Source of the DNA: Aminipila luticellarii
GTDB taxonomy: Bacteria; Bacillota; Clostridia; Peptostreptococcales; Anaerovoracaceae
Reading direction: 5' to 3'
Assembly: GCF_004103735.1 (NCBI RefSeq)
Contig: NZ_CP035281.1
Span: 1,674,001 to 1,738,000 of the forward strand
DNA: 64,000 bases
Positions within the stretch are counted from its first letter, which is position 1. Every line of letters starts with the position of its first letter. Of this stretch, positions 44,826-53,739 are shown one piece after another. The notes beneath the pieces are model-generated. The model searched no databases. It was not told the origin of the DNA and saw only the letters and a program-made list of their open reading frames with translations. The position numbers and the translations under genes are program-made.

Positions 44826-45836
44826 TTATAATAAGAAGATATTGTTTTCTTTACATTTTTCAATCATATCTTCAGGCCATACCGATACTTGTACCTCGCC
44901 GATATGAGCCTTTCTCAAAAAGTACATGCACAATCGGCTCTGCCCAATACCGCCTCCTATGGAATACGGTATTTCCTTGTTTAAAATAGCCTTATGAAAA
45001 GCTAATTTCTTCCGGTCTTCTGCATTGGCCAGCTTTAGCTGTCTTTCCATGGCTTCCTCATCTACTCGGATTCCCATGGAAGAAATTTCAAAAGCCATGT
45101 TTAAAACTTCGTCCCAAAGAATAATATCTCCGTTCAATTCCCAATCATCATAGTCCGGTGCTCTTCCGTCATGCTTTTCTCCGGACTTAAGAGCTCCACC
45201 AATTTTTTTGATAAAAACGGCTCTATGCTCTTCTGCAATCAGGTTTTCTCTTTCCTTTGGTGTCTTATCCGGCCATCTATCCTCTAATTCTTGAGTCGTA
45301 ACAAATGTTATTTCATTCGGAAGCTCCGTTTGAAGACCTCTGTACAACCGATTTACATAGTCTCCTAAATTCTTAAGTGCATTATAGATAATGACCACTG
45401 TTTCTTCAAGGTATTGCTCTGTTCTCTGATCTTTTGTGATGACCTTTTCCCAATCCCATTGATCCACGTATATAGAGTGAAGATTGTCCAGCTCTTCATC
45501 CCTTCTTATGGCATTCATATCGGTATAGATACCATGACCCGGTGCAATATTGTATTTTCCCAGAGCCATTCTCTTCCATTTAGCCAAGGACTGAACTACT
45601 TGAACCTCAGCTTCATCCATATCCATTAACGTAAAATCTACTGTTCTTTCCACTCCGTTCAAATTATCATTCAACCCACTTTCCGGGGTAACAAAAAGCG
45701 GTGCGGAAACTCTTCTCAGGCTAAGCCCGTAAGCAAGTTCCTGCTGAAAGAAATCCTTGATCTTCTTGATGGCTCTTTGACTCTCCATGTAATCAATAAC
45801 TGGGGTGTATCCCTCAGGAATTATTAGCTTTGACAT
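44826..45836 (-). CDS. asnA: Aspartate-ammonia ligase (asparagine synthetase A)
   Basis: Forms asparagine from aspartate, NH3 and ATP. 336 residues, class II aaRS-like fold: ELAYGLSLRRVSAPLFVTPESGLNDNLNG (about 30-58), KWKRMALGKYNIAPGHGIYTDMNAIRRDEELDN and SIGGGIGQSRLCMYFLRKAHIGEVQVSVW (motif 3). Start at MSKLIIPEGY with AAAGGAGGAGAG; the longer frame adds 15 residues without support. No T-box is seen in its leader, unlike asparagine genes of many Firmicutes. Confidence 0.95.
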   Translation of the reverse strand: MSKLIIPEGYTPVIDYMESQRAIKKIKDFFQQELAYGLSLRRVSAPLFVTPESGLNDNLNGVERTVDFTLMDMDEAEVQVVQSLAKWKRMALGKYNIAPGHGIYTDMNAIRRDEELDNLHSIYVDQWDWEKVITKDQRTEQYLEETVVIIYNALKNLGDYVNRLYRGLQTELPNEITFVTTQELEDRWPDKTPKERENLIAEEHRAVFIKKIGGALKSGEKHDGRAPDYDDWELNGDIILWDEVLNMAFEISSMGIRVDEEAMERQLKLANAEDRKKLAFHKAILNKEIPYSIGGGIGQSRLCMYFLRKAHIGEVQVSVWPEDMIEKCKENNIFLL

Positions 45837-45914
45837 AAACTCTCCTCCTTTGACGTTAATTGTATTTTGTTTTGCAGCCATGTTTTGCTTTAGACTCCAA
45901 AAACTTATTTTTAT

Positions 45915-45943
45915 ATTTTATTACTTTACGACGATAAAAGCAA
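45915..45943 (-). promoter_or_regulatory. Promoter of asnA
   Basis: TTGCTT (45938-45943), 17 bp, TAAAAT (45915-45920) on the minus strand, about 80 bp before the asnA start. Between it and the GntR operator (45944-46173) I see only A/T-rich DNA with no gene or structure I can support. Confidence 0.65.
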
Positions 45944-46173
45944 GAAAAAATTGTGCGCACGACCTAATTTCTAATAATTGGTTTATATGCCATTTTAAAA
46001 TCCGACATAAAATTAAACAACACTTAAATACAACTTTTGTTAATGTTCAACTTTTGCTCCATACGATATACATCGTTTAAAGTCGCTGCAATTAAGGTTA
46101 TAGGGAATCTGAATTATCTATACCACATACCTTTTCCAATTTCAATCAAATGTATTTTTAATATGTTTTTCCA

Positions 46174-46203
46174 TTGACACTGTACTATTCTGCGTAGTAC
46201 ACT
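46174..46203 (+). promoter_or_regulatory. Promoter and GntR operator of the ABC transporter operon
   Basis: TTGACA (46174-46179), 18-bp spacer, TACACT (46198-46203). The spacer and the edge of the -10 contain a perfect seven-base inverted repeat, TGTACTA (46181-46187) and TAGTACA (46195-46201), seven bases apart. This is just the kind of site bound by YtrA-type GntR regulators, and the first gene of the operon is one, so autorepression is likely. Confidence 0.75.
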
Positions 46204-46234
46204 TGTAATATTATGAAAAAGGGGGGTGCTTTGT

Positions 46235-46618
46235 ATGTTCCAGCTAGATTTAAAGAGCCGAAAAACGATATACGAACAAGTTGTGGATAACCTCAAAGAA
46301 TTAATTATTGCCGAAGTATTACAGCCAGAAGAGAAATTACCTTCAGTCAGAGAATTATCCAAAACTCTGACTGTAAATCCAAATACAATTCAGAAAGCAT
46401 ATCGGGAGCTTGAATATCAAGGATATATCTATACCGTGACTGGTCTGGGTACTTTCGTAGCAGAACCGAGAGAAACAGCAATTAATCCGATTCAACTGGA
46501 AGAAATTACTGCCAGAATAGAAAACGATATCAAAGAATTATATTTTCTTGGTCTGAACGTTGAAGAGATAAAAAAAATAATTCTTCCGTTCGTTGAGGAA
46601 AGAGGTGAAAATAAATGA
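46235..46618 (+). CDS. YtrA-family GntR transcriptional regulator
   Basis: 127 residues: winged HTH (IYEQVVDNLKELIIAEVLQPEEKLPSVRELSKTLTVNPNTIQKAYRELEYQGYIYTVTGLGTFV) and a short C-terminal helical part, as in YtrA regulators that dimerise without an effector domain. Start at the ATG after AAAGGGGGG; a GTG nine bases earlier lies inside the ribosome site. Its stop overlaps the ATPase start (ATGA), so the genes are translationally coupled. Confidence 0.93.
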   Translation: MFQLDLKSRKTIYEQVVDNLKELIIAEVLQPEEKLPSVRELSKTLTVNPNTIQKAYRELEYQGYIYTVTGLGTFVAEPRETAINPIQLEEITARIENDIKELYFLGLNVEEIKKIILPFVEERGENK

Positions 46619-47511
46619 TTAAAGTTGACCATGTAAATAAGAACTTTGACCGGTTCAAGGCCTTGGATGATTTAAATATTAATGTAAACAAAGGATCTAT
46701 TTACGGTCTGGTGGGTACCAACGGTGCCGGTAAAACTACAATTATAAAGCATATTACCGGGATCATACGTCCCGACTCCGGTCAGATAACCATTGGCGGC
46801 GAAGACGTTTTTGATAACAGAAACGTAAAGCAGAAAATGGGCTTCATTCCGGACGATCTATTCTTTTTCTCGACTTATAATCTGAAAGAAATGTCTAAGT
46901 TTTATAAGGCCTTATACCCGAACTGGAATCAGCAAAGGTATGCTCACATGGTGACGCAGTTTGATCTGGACGAAGGAAATAAGCTGTCCAAATTTTCAAA
47001 GGGTATGCAAAAACAGGCTGCGTTTGTTCTGATCATGTCATCTATGCCCGATTATCTCATTCTGGATGAGCCCATCGACGGACTGGATCCTATCGTGAGG
47101 AAGCTTGTCTGGAAATATATTGTAGAAGATGTAGCTGAACGAGAAATGACCGTTCTGGTATCCTCTCATAACCTCAAGGAGCTGGAAGGAATCTGCGATT
47201 CAATCGGCATTATCGCGAAAGGGCATATGATTATGGAGCGTGATCTGGACGAATTAAAATCAGATGTACATAAAATCCAAGTAGCGTATAAAAAGAAACC
47301 TGAAAACCCTTATAAAAATTTGAACGTTCTTCATCTGGAAACCCGCGGAACTGTAGATCTGCTTATTGTGAAAGATAAAAAAGAGCTCGTGGAACAGACC
47401 ATATGGAAAAATAATCCGGTGTTGTTCGACCTGCTTCCGCTTTCCCTCGAAGAAATATTTATTTACGAGTTAGGAGGTGCCGACCATGAAATTCAGAGCA
47501 TCATATTTTAG
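46615..47511 (+). CDS. ABC transporter ATP-binding protein
   Basis: 298 residues: Walker A GTNGAGKTT (about 33-41), signature FSKGMQKQAA (about 128-137), Walker B YLILDEPIDGLDP, and the switch His in SSHNLKEL. The signature is KGMQKQ rather than SGGQ, a variant seen in YtrB-like exporters. C-terminal 80 residues are a regulatory extension. Pairs with the permease, whose start overlaps its end by 26 bp. Confidence 0.94.
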   Translation: MIKVDHVNKNFDRFKALDDLNINVNKGSIYGLVGTNGAGKTTIIKHITGIIRPDSGQITIGGEDVFDNRNVKQKMGFIPDDLFFFSTYNLKEMSKFYKALYPNWNQQRYAHMVTQFDLDEGNKLSKFSKGMQKQAAFVLIMSSMPDYLILDEPIDGLDPIVRKLVWKYIVEDVAEREMTVLVSSHNLKELEGICDSIGIIAKGHMIMERDLDELKSDVHKIQVAYKKKPENPYKNLNVLHLETRGTVDLLIVKDKKELVEQTIWKNNPVLFDLLPLSLEEIFIYELGGADHEIQSIIF

Positions 47512-49642
47512 TATTTCCATTCCTTTAATAAAAGAAAATCTCAGAAGGTTCTGGGCTATACCCGCTATCGGCTTTTTAGCATACTTCCTGTCCGGCGTAT
47601 TTCCCATACTGATGAGCTACAGCAATATAAATAATATGTATTACTACATAGAAATGTGTCTGACAAATAAACAGCCTTTTTTTATGGCAATTCATTTAAT
47701 GCTTCCTATCATCACTGCTGTAATCGTTTACAGGTACCTTCAAAGTCCAAGCTCGGTAACTTCCATGCACGCTATGCCGTTCACCAGAGCTCAGCTTTTT
47801 AACAGCGGACTGCTTTCCGGACTCATTCTCATCCTGCTTCCGCTTTTGGGAAATGAGCTTATATTTCAGCTTATTGCAAAGCCCACCTACGATTATTATA
47901 TGTACGAAGATTATAAGAAAATGATAGGCCTTATGGACAATGCCGTAGATATTTTCACCAGAAGCAATGTACTGGAGTGGTTCTGGCAATCCCTTTTAAT
48001 CGTACTGGTTATCTATGCGATTTCGATCTTTGCCGGAATGGTAACGGGCAATACCGTTATGCATCTGTCGCTGGCTCTTGGTTTTAACTTTCTTGCCCCG
48101 GCTTTATATCTGACATTTATAACCTATTGCTCCAGTTATCTGTTTGGGTTTGCTTCAGAAGGTATCCATATGAAAATACTGACGGGCTTATCCCCTTTCA
48201 TACAGTCATTTAACAGCGATAAAGGCTTTGCTGTACCATTGCAGATTTATTACATAATATTAACGATTTTAGTCATGATCGTTTCAAGCATTTTATACCA
48301 GAAACGTCAAATGGAGAAGTCGGGAGATTCCATTGTTTTTAAATTTATGGTTCCGGCCATTTGCTATTTAATCGCCTATTTTGGAATGTCTCTGATGGCC
48401 TATTACTTTACCTCCCTTGGCAGTAATAACAATAATTTTGATGCGCAGACTAAGGATATCTATTTTTATGCCGGGCTTGCTGCCGGTGCAATCATTTCCT
48501 TTATTTTAGGACGAATGATTGTTCTGAAAACACCTCGTATTTTTAACAGGCAGACACTGAAAAGCTTTGGTATCTTTGCTCTCATAGCCATACTTTTTAT
48601 CTGCTCCATCACATTGGATCTGACCGGGTTTGAAAAAAGAGTTCCTCATTCAGGCGAGGTTCACGGTGTTCTGTCAACAGCCTTTAATTATGCAGATAAC
48701 AACGGAAGATATAACGCCGATTTCTTTAACCCGTCAGATTTTGAGTCAGAAAACAGTGATTTTTATTATTCAGACCCTAAAAATATAAAGGCATTAATTG
48801 CACTGCATCAAGACATCGTAAGCCAAAAACAGCGGATCGAAAAAGAGCAGGAATTAAACGTACAAACCTATCCGGTGGATCTTTATTATGACAATTCCAC
48901 TCCTTTGGGCCTGCAAAGATCTTATACACTGACCTATAAGGAAATGCTTCATAATAAATACTTTAAGCAGCTCTATGAATCTCAGGAATTTAAAAGGCAT
49001 TTTTCTTTTAAACATTTAAATTGTGAAAAAATGACACGCGTTACTCTAAACAACTTGTATTATTATGATGAAAACGTAGCTTCCCGGCTTATCATAACGG
49101 AGGAAAACAAAATTACCGAACTGCTGGCTGCTATGGAGCAAGATTTTCAGGCTCGGACATATGAGAACTATTTAAGCCTCATACACCCGTACTGCAATTT
49201 ATATCTTGATTTTGACTATCTGAATAATCGCGGAAAAATTGAAAAAGACACGTTAGATGTAAATGTTCTATTAACGGATACTCATACGATAAATTGGTTG
49301 AAAGATAATGGTTATTCGAACTATCTGGAATGCAGTGCAGATAAAATCAGCAAAATAGTTTTCACCAAGCAAGATTCCCAAGAGGATATAACAAGTAAGG
49401 ATCAGACCATTGCTTCCAAAGATATGACAGAGGAAGAAAATAAGAGACAGCTTATTATTACAGATCCAGATCAGATCCGGCAAATTCTGAGCACCTACTG
49501 TACCTCTCAAAACAATTTTGATACCTATTATCAAGGTCACATTGTTTACAAACAGATAGACGGAGCAACCGCAACCTACTCCGATAACATCTATTATGAT
49601 TTAGATACTGCTCCAGATTTTATATCAGGCTACTTTCATTAA
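47486..49642 (+). CDS. ABC transporter permease with large soluble C-terminal domain
   Basis: 718 residues from ATG with TAGGAGG. About nine hydrophobic segments in the first 380 residues (near 22-42, 68-88, 103-130, 165-187, 192-222, 253-270, 285-308, 325-347, 360-380). The last ~335 residues are hydrophilic (GFEKRVPHSGEVHGVLSTAFNYADN onward), rich in Tyr, Asn and Asp, and probably extracytoplasmic. The GntR-ATPase-permease set is like the Ytr operon, which responds to cell-wall antibiotics; the substrate here is unknown. Confidence 0.8.
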   Translation: MKFRASYFSISIPLIKENLRRFWAIPAIGFLAYFLSGVFPILMSYSNINNMYYYIEMCLTNKQPFFMAIHLMLPIITAVIVYRYLQSPSSVTSMHAMPFTRAQLFNSGLLSGLILILLPLLGNELIFQLIAKPTYDYYMYEDYKKMIGLMDNAVDIFTRSNVLEWFWQSLLIVLVIYAISIFAGMVTGNTVMHLSLALGFNFLAPALYLTFITYCSSYLFGFASEGIHMKILTGLSPFIQSFNSDKGFAVPLQIYYIILTILVMIVSSILYQKRQMEKSGDSIVFKFMVPAICYLIAYFGMSLMAYYFTSLGSNNNNFDAQTKDIYFYAGLAAGAIISFILGRMIVLKTPRIFNRQTLKSFGIFALIAILFICSITLDLTGFEKRVPHSGEVHGVLSTAFNYADNNGRYNADFFNPSDFESENSDFYYSDPKNIKALIALHQDIVSQKQRIEKEQELNVQTYPVDLYYDNSTPLGLQRSYTLTYKEMLHNKYFKQLYESQEFKRHFSFKHLNCEKMTRVTLNNLYYYDENVASRLIITEENKITELLAAMEQDFQARTYENYLSLIHPYCNLYLDFDYLNNRGKIEKDTLDVNVLLTDTHTINWLKDNGYSNYLECSADKISKIVFTKQDSQEDITSKDQTIASKDMTEEENKRQLIITDPDQIRQILSTYCTSQNNFDTYYQGHIVYKQIDGATATYSDNIYYDLDTAPDFISGYFH

Positions 49643-49650
49643 CGCTATAC

Positions 49651-49687
49651 ATCAAAAAACCATGCGTTTTAAGCATGGTTTTTTGAT
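49651..49687. terminator. Bidirectional terminator after the ABC operon
   Basis: Perfect 15-bp stem (49651-49665 with 49673-49687, loop GTTTTAA) with six T in the arm. Shared by the convergent decarboxylase gene. Confidence 0.88.
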
Positions 49688-49736
49688 ACAATCGGGCAGT
49701 CCAACATCCATGAGACTGCTTATCATTTTTTTGCTG

Positions 49737-51218
49737 TTATTTTTCTACTGCTACCTGATGTGCTTCATTGACCCCTATCACCTTTTCGCCTGCTTTTCTC
49801 AGAGCCTTTACATATTCTATAGCTTCTCCGCTGATCCTTTCGCCCGGGCAGATAAGCGGGATCCCCGGCGGATATGGGATGATGGAGCTGGCGCAGATCT
49901 TTCCCTTTGCATCGTCCAGACTGACATACTGTTTCTTCTTGGGCAGTGGATACAATCGGTCTTGCGTTGGTATGGCTCTTGCCATCTCTGCCAGATCATC
50001 CTTCAAAGCCCCATGTTCTTTCTTGGGTCTGTAAAAATTGGCATTGCTAATATCTCTTAGTACCCCAAGGAGCTGTTCAAAATCTTCCCGTACATTTCCG
50101 ATTCCGGTCATGCACATGACGATGTTTCCGGTGACCAGTTCGGGAAAAATATGTTCTTTGATTAGGAGCTGCTCCAGTTCATGTCCGGATATACCGCATG
50201 AACTCATATCCAGATTGATCTTTGTCCAGTCCATGTTCGCTCCTGTATTGATCAGCCTTAGCCCTTGAATCTGCTCTGCTTCTCTATAGAACCTTGTAAG
50301 GCTGCCCCACCATTCTTTAATCAGCTCCGAGCCGTTCGCTTTCATCAAATCGGCATTCGTATCTAAGGAGCCCATCAGCAGATAAGACGGGCTGGTGCTT
50401 TCCATCAGCTGTAATTTATCTTCCAGTATGTCCAGATCCACTCGTTCCGTGACCACATTCATCACCGCACTCTGGGTAAAAGACGCCAGTGTTTTATGAA
50501 TACTGTTTACAACAATATCTGCACCGCATTCCTCTGCCGGCTTTGGCAAGGCTTGACGACCGCTTTTTCCATCCCCTCCGTCCTTCATAAATCTGCTGAA
50601 AAACTTTAAATGAGCACCGTGAGCCTGATCGACAATCAGTATTTTCCCTGCGCTGTGCACAATTTCAGAAATTGCTTTGATGTCACTGCAAATTCCATAA
50701 TAATTCGGACTGGGTATGATTACCGCCTCTGCATCCGGATGCTGTTCCAGCAAGTTCTCTATTTCCTCAGGCAGCACTTCTCCGCTGATTCCGAACTCTT
50801 CCAGCAGCACTGGATGCGCATAGACCGGTGAAATATTTCCCAGATTCAGTGCATTAAAAACAGACTTATGACAATTCCTCGCCATGATCAGCCTGCCCTC
50901 CGGTCTGACAGAAGCCAGAATCGCCCCTATCAGACCGCAGCTGGTTCCATTTACAAGTAAATAAGACTTCCTCACTTCGTAAAGCTCTTTATACTTTTCC
51001 ATGGTGCTCTTTATAATGCCTTCTGCCTGAAATAAGTTGTCCGCCCCTTCCAGCTCTGTAATATCGCAGTCCATCATGTGTTCAAGAAACGCATGATAGC
51101 CAAATCTTTTATAAATATCCGCTCCTTTATGCCCCGGCATATGAAAGGAAACCGGGCGGCTTTCTCTATGCTTCAGCAAAAAGCTTGTTATTCCATTTAT
51201 TCCATTTTGATTATTCAT
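49737..51218 (-). CDS. PLP-dependent Orn/Lys/Arg decarboxylase-like protein
   Basis: 493 residues of the fold-type I small decarboxylase group (SpeA/YaaO type): VSFHMPGHKGADIY (about 23-36), LLVNGTSCGLIGAIL, IIVDQAHGAH style block ILIVDQAHGAHLKF, and the PLP lysine in VVNSIHKTLASFTQSA; the C-terminal domain has SSIIPYPPGIPLICPGE. Arginine or lysine could be the substrate; not resolvable here. Start at MNNQNGIN; a TTG four codons upstream is possible. Reads convergent to the ABC operon. Confidence 0.88.
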   Translation of the reverse strand: MNNQNGINGITSFLLKHRESRPVSFHMPGHKGADIYKRFGYHAFLEHMMDCDITELEGADNLFQAEGIIKSTMEKYKELYEVRKSYLLVNGTSCGLIGAILASVRPEGRLIMARNCHKSVFNALNLGNISPVYAHPVLLEEFGISGEVLPEEIENLLEQHPDAEAVIIPSPNYYGICSDIKAISEIVHSAGKILIVDQAHGAHLKFFSRFMKDGGDGKSGRQALPKPAEECGADIVVNSIHKTLASFTQSAVMNVVTERVDLDILEDKLQLMESTSPSYLLMGSLDTNADLMKANGSELIKEWWGSLTRFYREAEQIQGLRLINTGANMDWTKINLDMSSCGISGHELEQLLIKEHIFPELVTGNIVMCMTGIGNVREDFEQLLGVLRDISNANFYRPKKEHGALKDDLAEMARAIPTQDRLYPLPKKKQYVSLDDAKGKICASSIIPYPPGIPLICPGERISGEAIEYVKALRKAGEKVIGVNEAHQVAVEK

Positions 51219-51239
51219 GCTACCTATCAAAGCTCCTTT

Positions 51240-52475
51240 TTAGGCTTTTGCGGCATACAGCTCCGCTATTTTAATCACCACGTCTCTGGCCTTTTCCATC
51301 GCCTCTATAGAAGCAAATTCGGAAACGCTGTGATAATTATGTCCGCCTACGAACATGTTCGGAGTAGGAAGCCCTCTTCTGGACAGGGTCGAACCGTCCG
51401 TACCGCCTCTCACCGCTACGATCTTTGGCTCCATTCCACACTGTTTATACGCTTCTAACGCCGTATTAATAATATGCTCCTGTCCTTTCAGGAAGTCGTT
51501 CATATTGTAATATTCGATCTCTATCTCAAGGCTTCCGTACTCTTTTCCCCATTTCTTATTAATTTGAGCCACGGTTTCTCTGAGGAATTTCATTCGGCTT
51601 TCCATGCTGTCTCTATCAAAATCCCTTAAAAGAAGCCCGATCTTTGCCACGTCGGTATCCCCTGAGATTTCATAGACGTAATAAAAGCCTTCTCGTCCTT
51701 CCGTAGTTTCCGGAGCTTCCGTTCTCGGAAGTGCAGACAGGAACTCATTTGCCAGAACGATTGGATTAATCATTTTACCCTTAGCGGATCCCGGATGTAT
51801 GCACACCCCTTTAAATTCCACCTGCACATCTGCTGCGTTGAAGGTTTCGTAATTAAATTCCCCAATTCCTTCTCCATCTATAGTAAAAGCAAAGTCCGCT
51901 CCAAAGCCTTCAATATCGAACAGCTCGGCACCGCCATGCACCTCTTCATCCGGCGTGAATGCCACGCATATATTACCGTGTTTAAGCTCTGGATGTTCCT
52001 TGATATATACAAGGGAATCCATAATAATGGCAATCCCGGCCTTGTTATCCGCTCCCAGAAGAGTGGTTCCGTCTGAAGTTACAATGGTATTTCCCACATA
52101 ATCCAGAAGCTCCGGATTGGTGTCAGGACTTAGCACCACATTCTTTTCCTTGTTAATAATAATTTTACCGCCGTCATAATGGTCAAATATTTGCGGTTTG
52201 ACATTTTTACCGGAGCAATCTGGTGCCGTATCTAAATGTGCAATAAATCCGATGCTCGGTACCTGCTTTGCATTTTCCATATTGCTCAGTATTTTGGCGG
52301 TAACACATGCATGCTCGTCGACTTTAATATTGGATGCGCCTAAGGATTTTAACTCTTCAGCAAGCTTATTTGCCAGATCGAACTGACCCTCGGTACTTGG
52401 TACCTTACCTGCATCTTCGGCAGATTCCGTATCAATCTTTACGTACTCAATAAATCGTTGTAGAATAGGTTTCAT
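51240..52475 (-). CDS. pepT: Peptidase T (tripeptide aminopeptidase)
   Basis: 411-residue M20 zinc peptidase: IGFIAHLDTAPDCSGKNVKP (zinc His and Asp), LLGADNKAGIAIIMDSL, VAFTPDEEVHGGAELFD (catalytic Glu pair) and RGGTDGSTLSRRGLPTPNMFVGGHNYHS. Removes the N-terminal residue of tripeptides. 21 bp before the decarboxylase. Confidence 0.96.
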   Translation of the reverse strand: MKPILQRFIEYVKIDTESAEDAGKVPSTEGQFDLANKLAEELKSLGASNIKVDEHACVTAKILSNMENAKQVPSIGFIAHLDTAPDCSGKNVKPQIFDHYDGGKIIINKEKNVVLSPDTNPELLDYVGNTIVTSDGTTLLGADNKAGIAIIMDSLVYIKEHPELKHGNICVAFTPDEEVHGGAELFDIEGFGADFAFTIDGEGIGEFNYETFNAADVQVEFKGVCIHPGSAKGKMINPIVLANEFLSALPRTEAPETTEGREGFYYVYEISGDTDVAKIGLLLRDFDRDSMESRMKFLRETVAQINKKWGKEYGSLEIEIEYYNMNDFLKGQEHIINTALEAYKQCGMEPKIVAVRGGTDGSTLSRRGLPTPNMFVGGHNYHSVSEFASIEAMEKARDVVIKIAELYAAKA

Positions 52476-52506
52476 TTTTTCTCCTCCCCAAATCTCATAA
52501 AAAGTT

Positions 52507-53739
52507 TTAACCGCTCACATTTCCTGCTAAATATCCGCTGGACCAGGCAAACTGCAGATTGTATCCGCCTGTATCCCCGTCCACGTCCAGCACTTCCCCA
52601 ATAAAGAAAAGCCCCGGATATTTTTTACATTCCATGTTTTTTAAGTTCACCTCTGTTAAGGCTACTCCGCCTGCTGTTGCCATAGCCGTATTGAAACCGC
52701 CTGTCCCGCTGACAGAGAAGGTATCTCGTGTCAGAAGCTCAGCCAGCTTTTTCAGCTGACTGCCGGTCAAAGCGGAAGCTTTTTGGTTTTCTGCAATTTC
52801 AGCACGCTCACAAATTTTTTCAATAAAACGCTTTGATACTCCCGTCCCTAAATATTCTAACAGAAAACCCGCTGTCTGTTTACTACTTTTTGGAACATTT
52901 TTCTTGAATTCGGAAAGTATTTCCTCAAAGCTTTTTCCCGGGAAATAATTGATCAGCATTTTGTCCCCCGCTTTTACGTATCGGGAAATATTGATTACAG
53001 CAGGACCTGAAAAATTTGTATGAGTGATCAGCAGGTCGTCCCGATTCTCTCTTCCGTTTACTGTAACAGAGGCAGGAGAGAAAGAGGTTCCCGACAGAGA
53101 ACTATAAGGATAATCCTGCACAAAAATAGGAACCAGTGAAGGCCTTACGCTTATGATCTCCAATCCTAATTCCTCTAAAACCTGAAAAATACTGCCATCC
53201 GATCCTGTAGACGGATAGGAGCATCCGCCTGCCGCCACCACTACCTTATCGGCACTATATTTTATTAGTCTCTCATGCTTCAAATCGCTGCACAAAACCT
53301 CGTATTTTCCGCCGGAATATTCTATTTTACAAACACAACGGCCATAACTTACCTCAAATCCATTCCCGCTGCTGCAATCCTTAAGCATGCTTAAAATATC
53401 CTGAGCGTCTAAGGAGGTAGGAAAGACCTTGCCGTCTTGCCGCTCAAAAAGAGAGATGCCCCTTGCCTCAAAAAAATCCACGGTGCGCTGATTATTGAAT
53501 GGATATAAAACGCTGCGGATTTTCTTGCCGTTCTCCCCATAATGTTTTATAAATTCTTTTATATCGCCCCCATGCGTCACATTGCACTGCCCGTTTCCAG
53601 ACATAAGGAGCTTCTTGCCTGCGGAATCTGACCTTTCTAAGATCAGTCCTTTGACAAGTTTTCCATAGGAAGCGGCACAAAAAAGGCCGGAAGCTCCTCC
53701 GCCTATGATGATTACATCGTACTTATTTTTATCATTCAC
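52507..53739 (-). CDS. BaiN/HI0933-family flavoprotein
   Basis: 410 residues, FAD-binding Rossmann motif DVIIIGGGASGLFCAASYG at the N-terminus, then GKKLLMSGNGQCNVTHG (family motif), VVAAGGCSYPSTGSDG and the C-terminal FIGEVLDVDGDTGGYNLQFAWSSGYLAG. Named after BaiN from bile acid metabolism but members are widespread and most have no known substrate. Overlaps the MocR gene by 8 bp on the same strand. Confidence 0.92.
   Translation of the reverse strand: MNDKNKYDVIIIGGGASGLFCAASYGKLVKGLILERSDSAGKKLLMSGNGQCNVTHGGDIKEFIKHYGENGKKIRSVLYPFNNQRTVDFFEARGISLFERQDGKVFPTSLDAQDILSMLKDCSSGNGFEVSYGRCVCKIEYSGGKYEVLCSDLKHERLIKYSADKVVVAAGGCSYPSTGSDGSIFQVLEELGLEIISVRPSLVPIFVQDYPYSSLSGTSFSPASVTVNGRENRDDLLITHTNFSGPAVINISRYVKAGDKMLINYFPGKSFEEILSEFKKNVPKSSKQTAGFLLEYLGTGVSKRFIEKICERAEIAENQKASALTGSQLKKLAELLTRDTFSVSGTGGFNTAMATAGGVALTEVNLKNMECKKYPGLFFIGEVLDVDGDTGGYNLQFAWSSGYLAGNVSG

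Noticed and set aside
44567-44863. 98-codon frame between asnA and the amidase gene
   Set aside because: Spans the asnA terminator hairpin, is basic and aromatic rich with no ribosome site or family resemblance; not coding.
45837-46173. Possible T-box or other riboswitch before asnA
   Set aside because: No GGTGG-type T-box core or specifier stem is seen; only a plain promoter.
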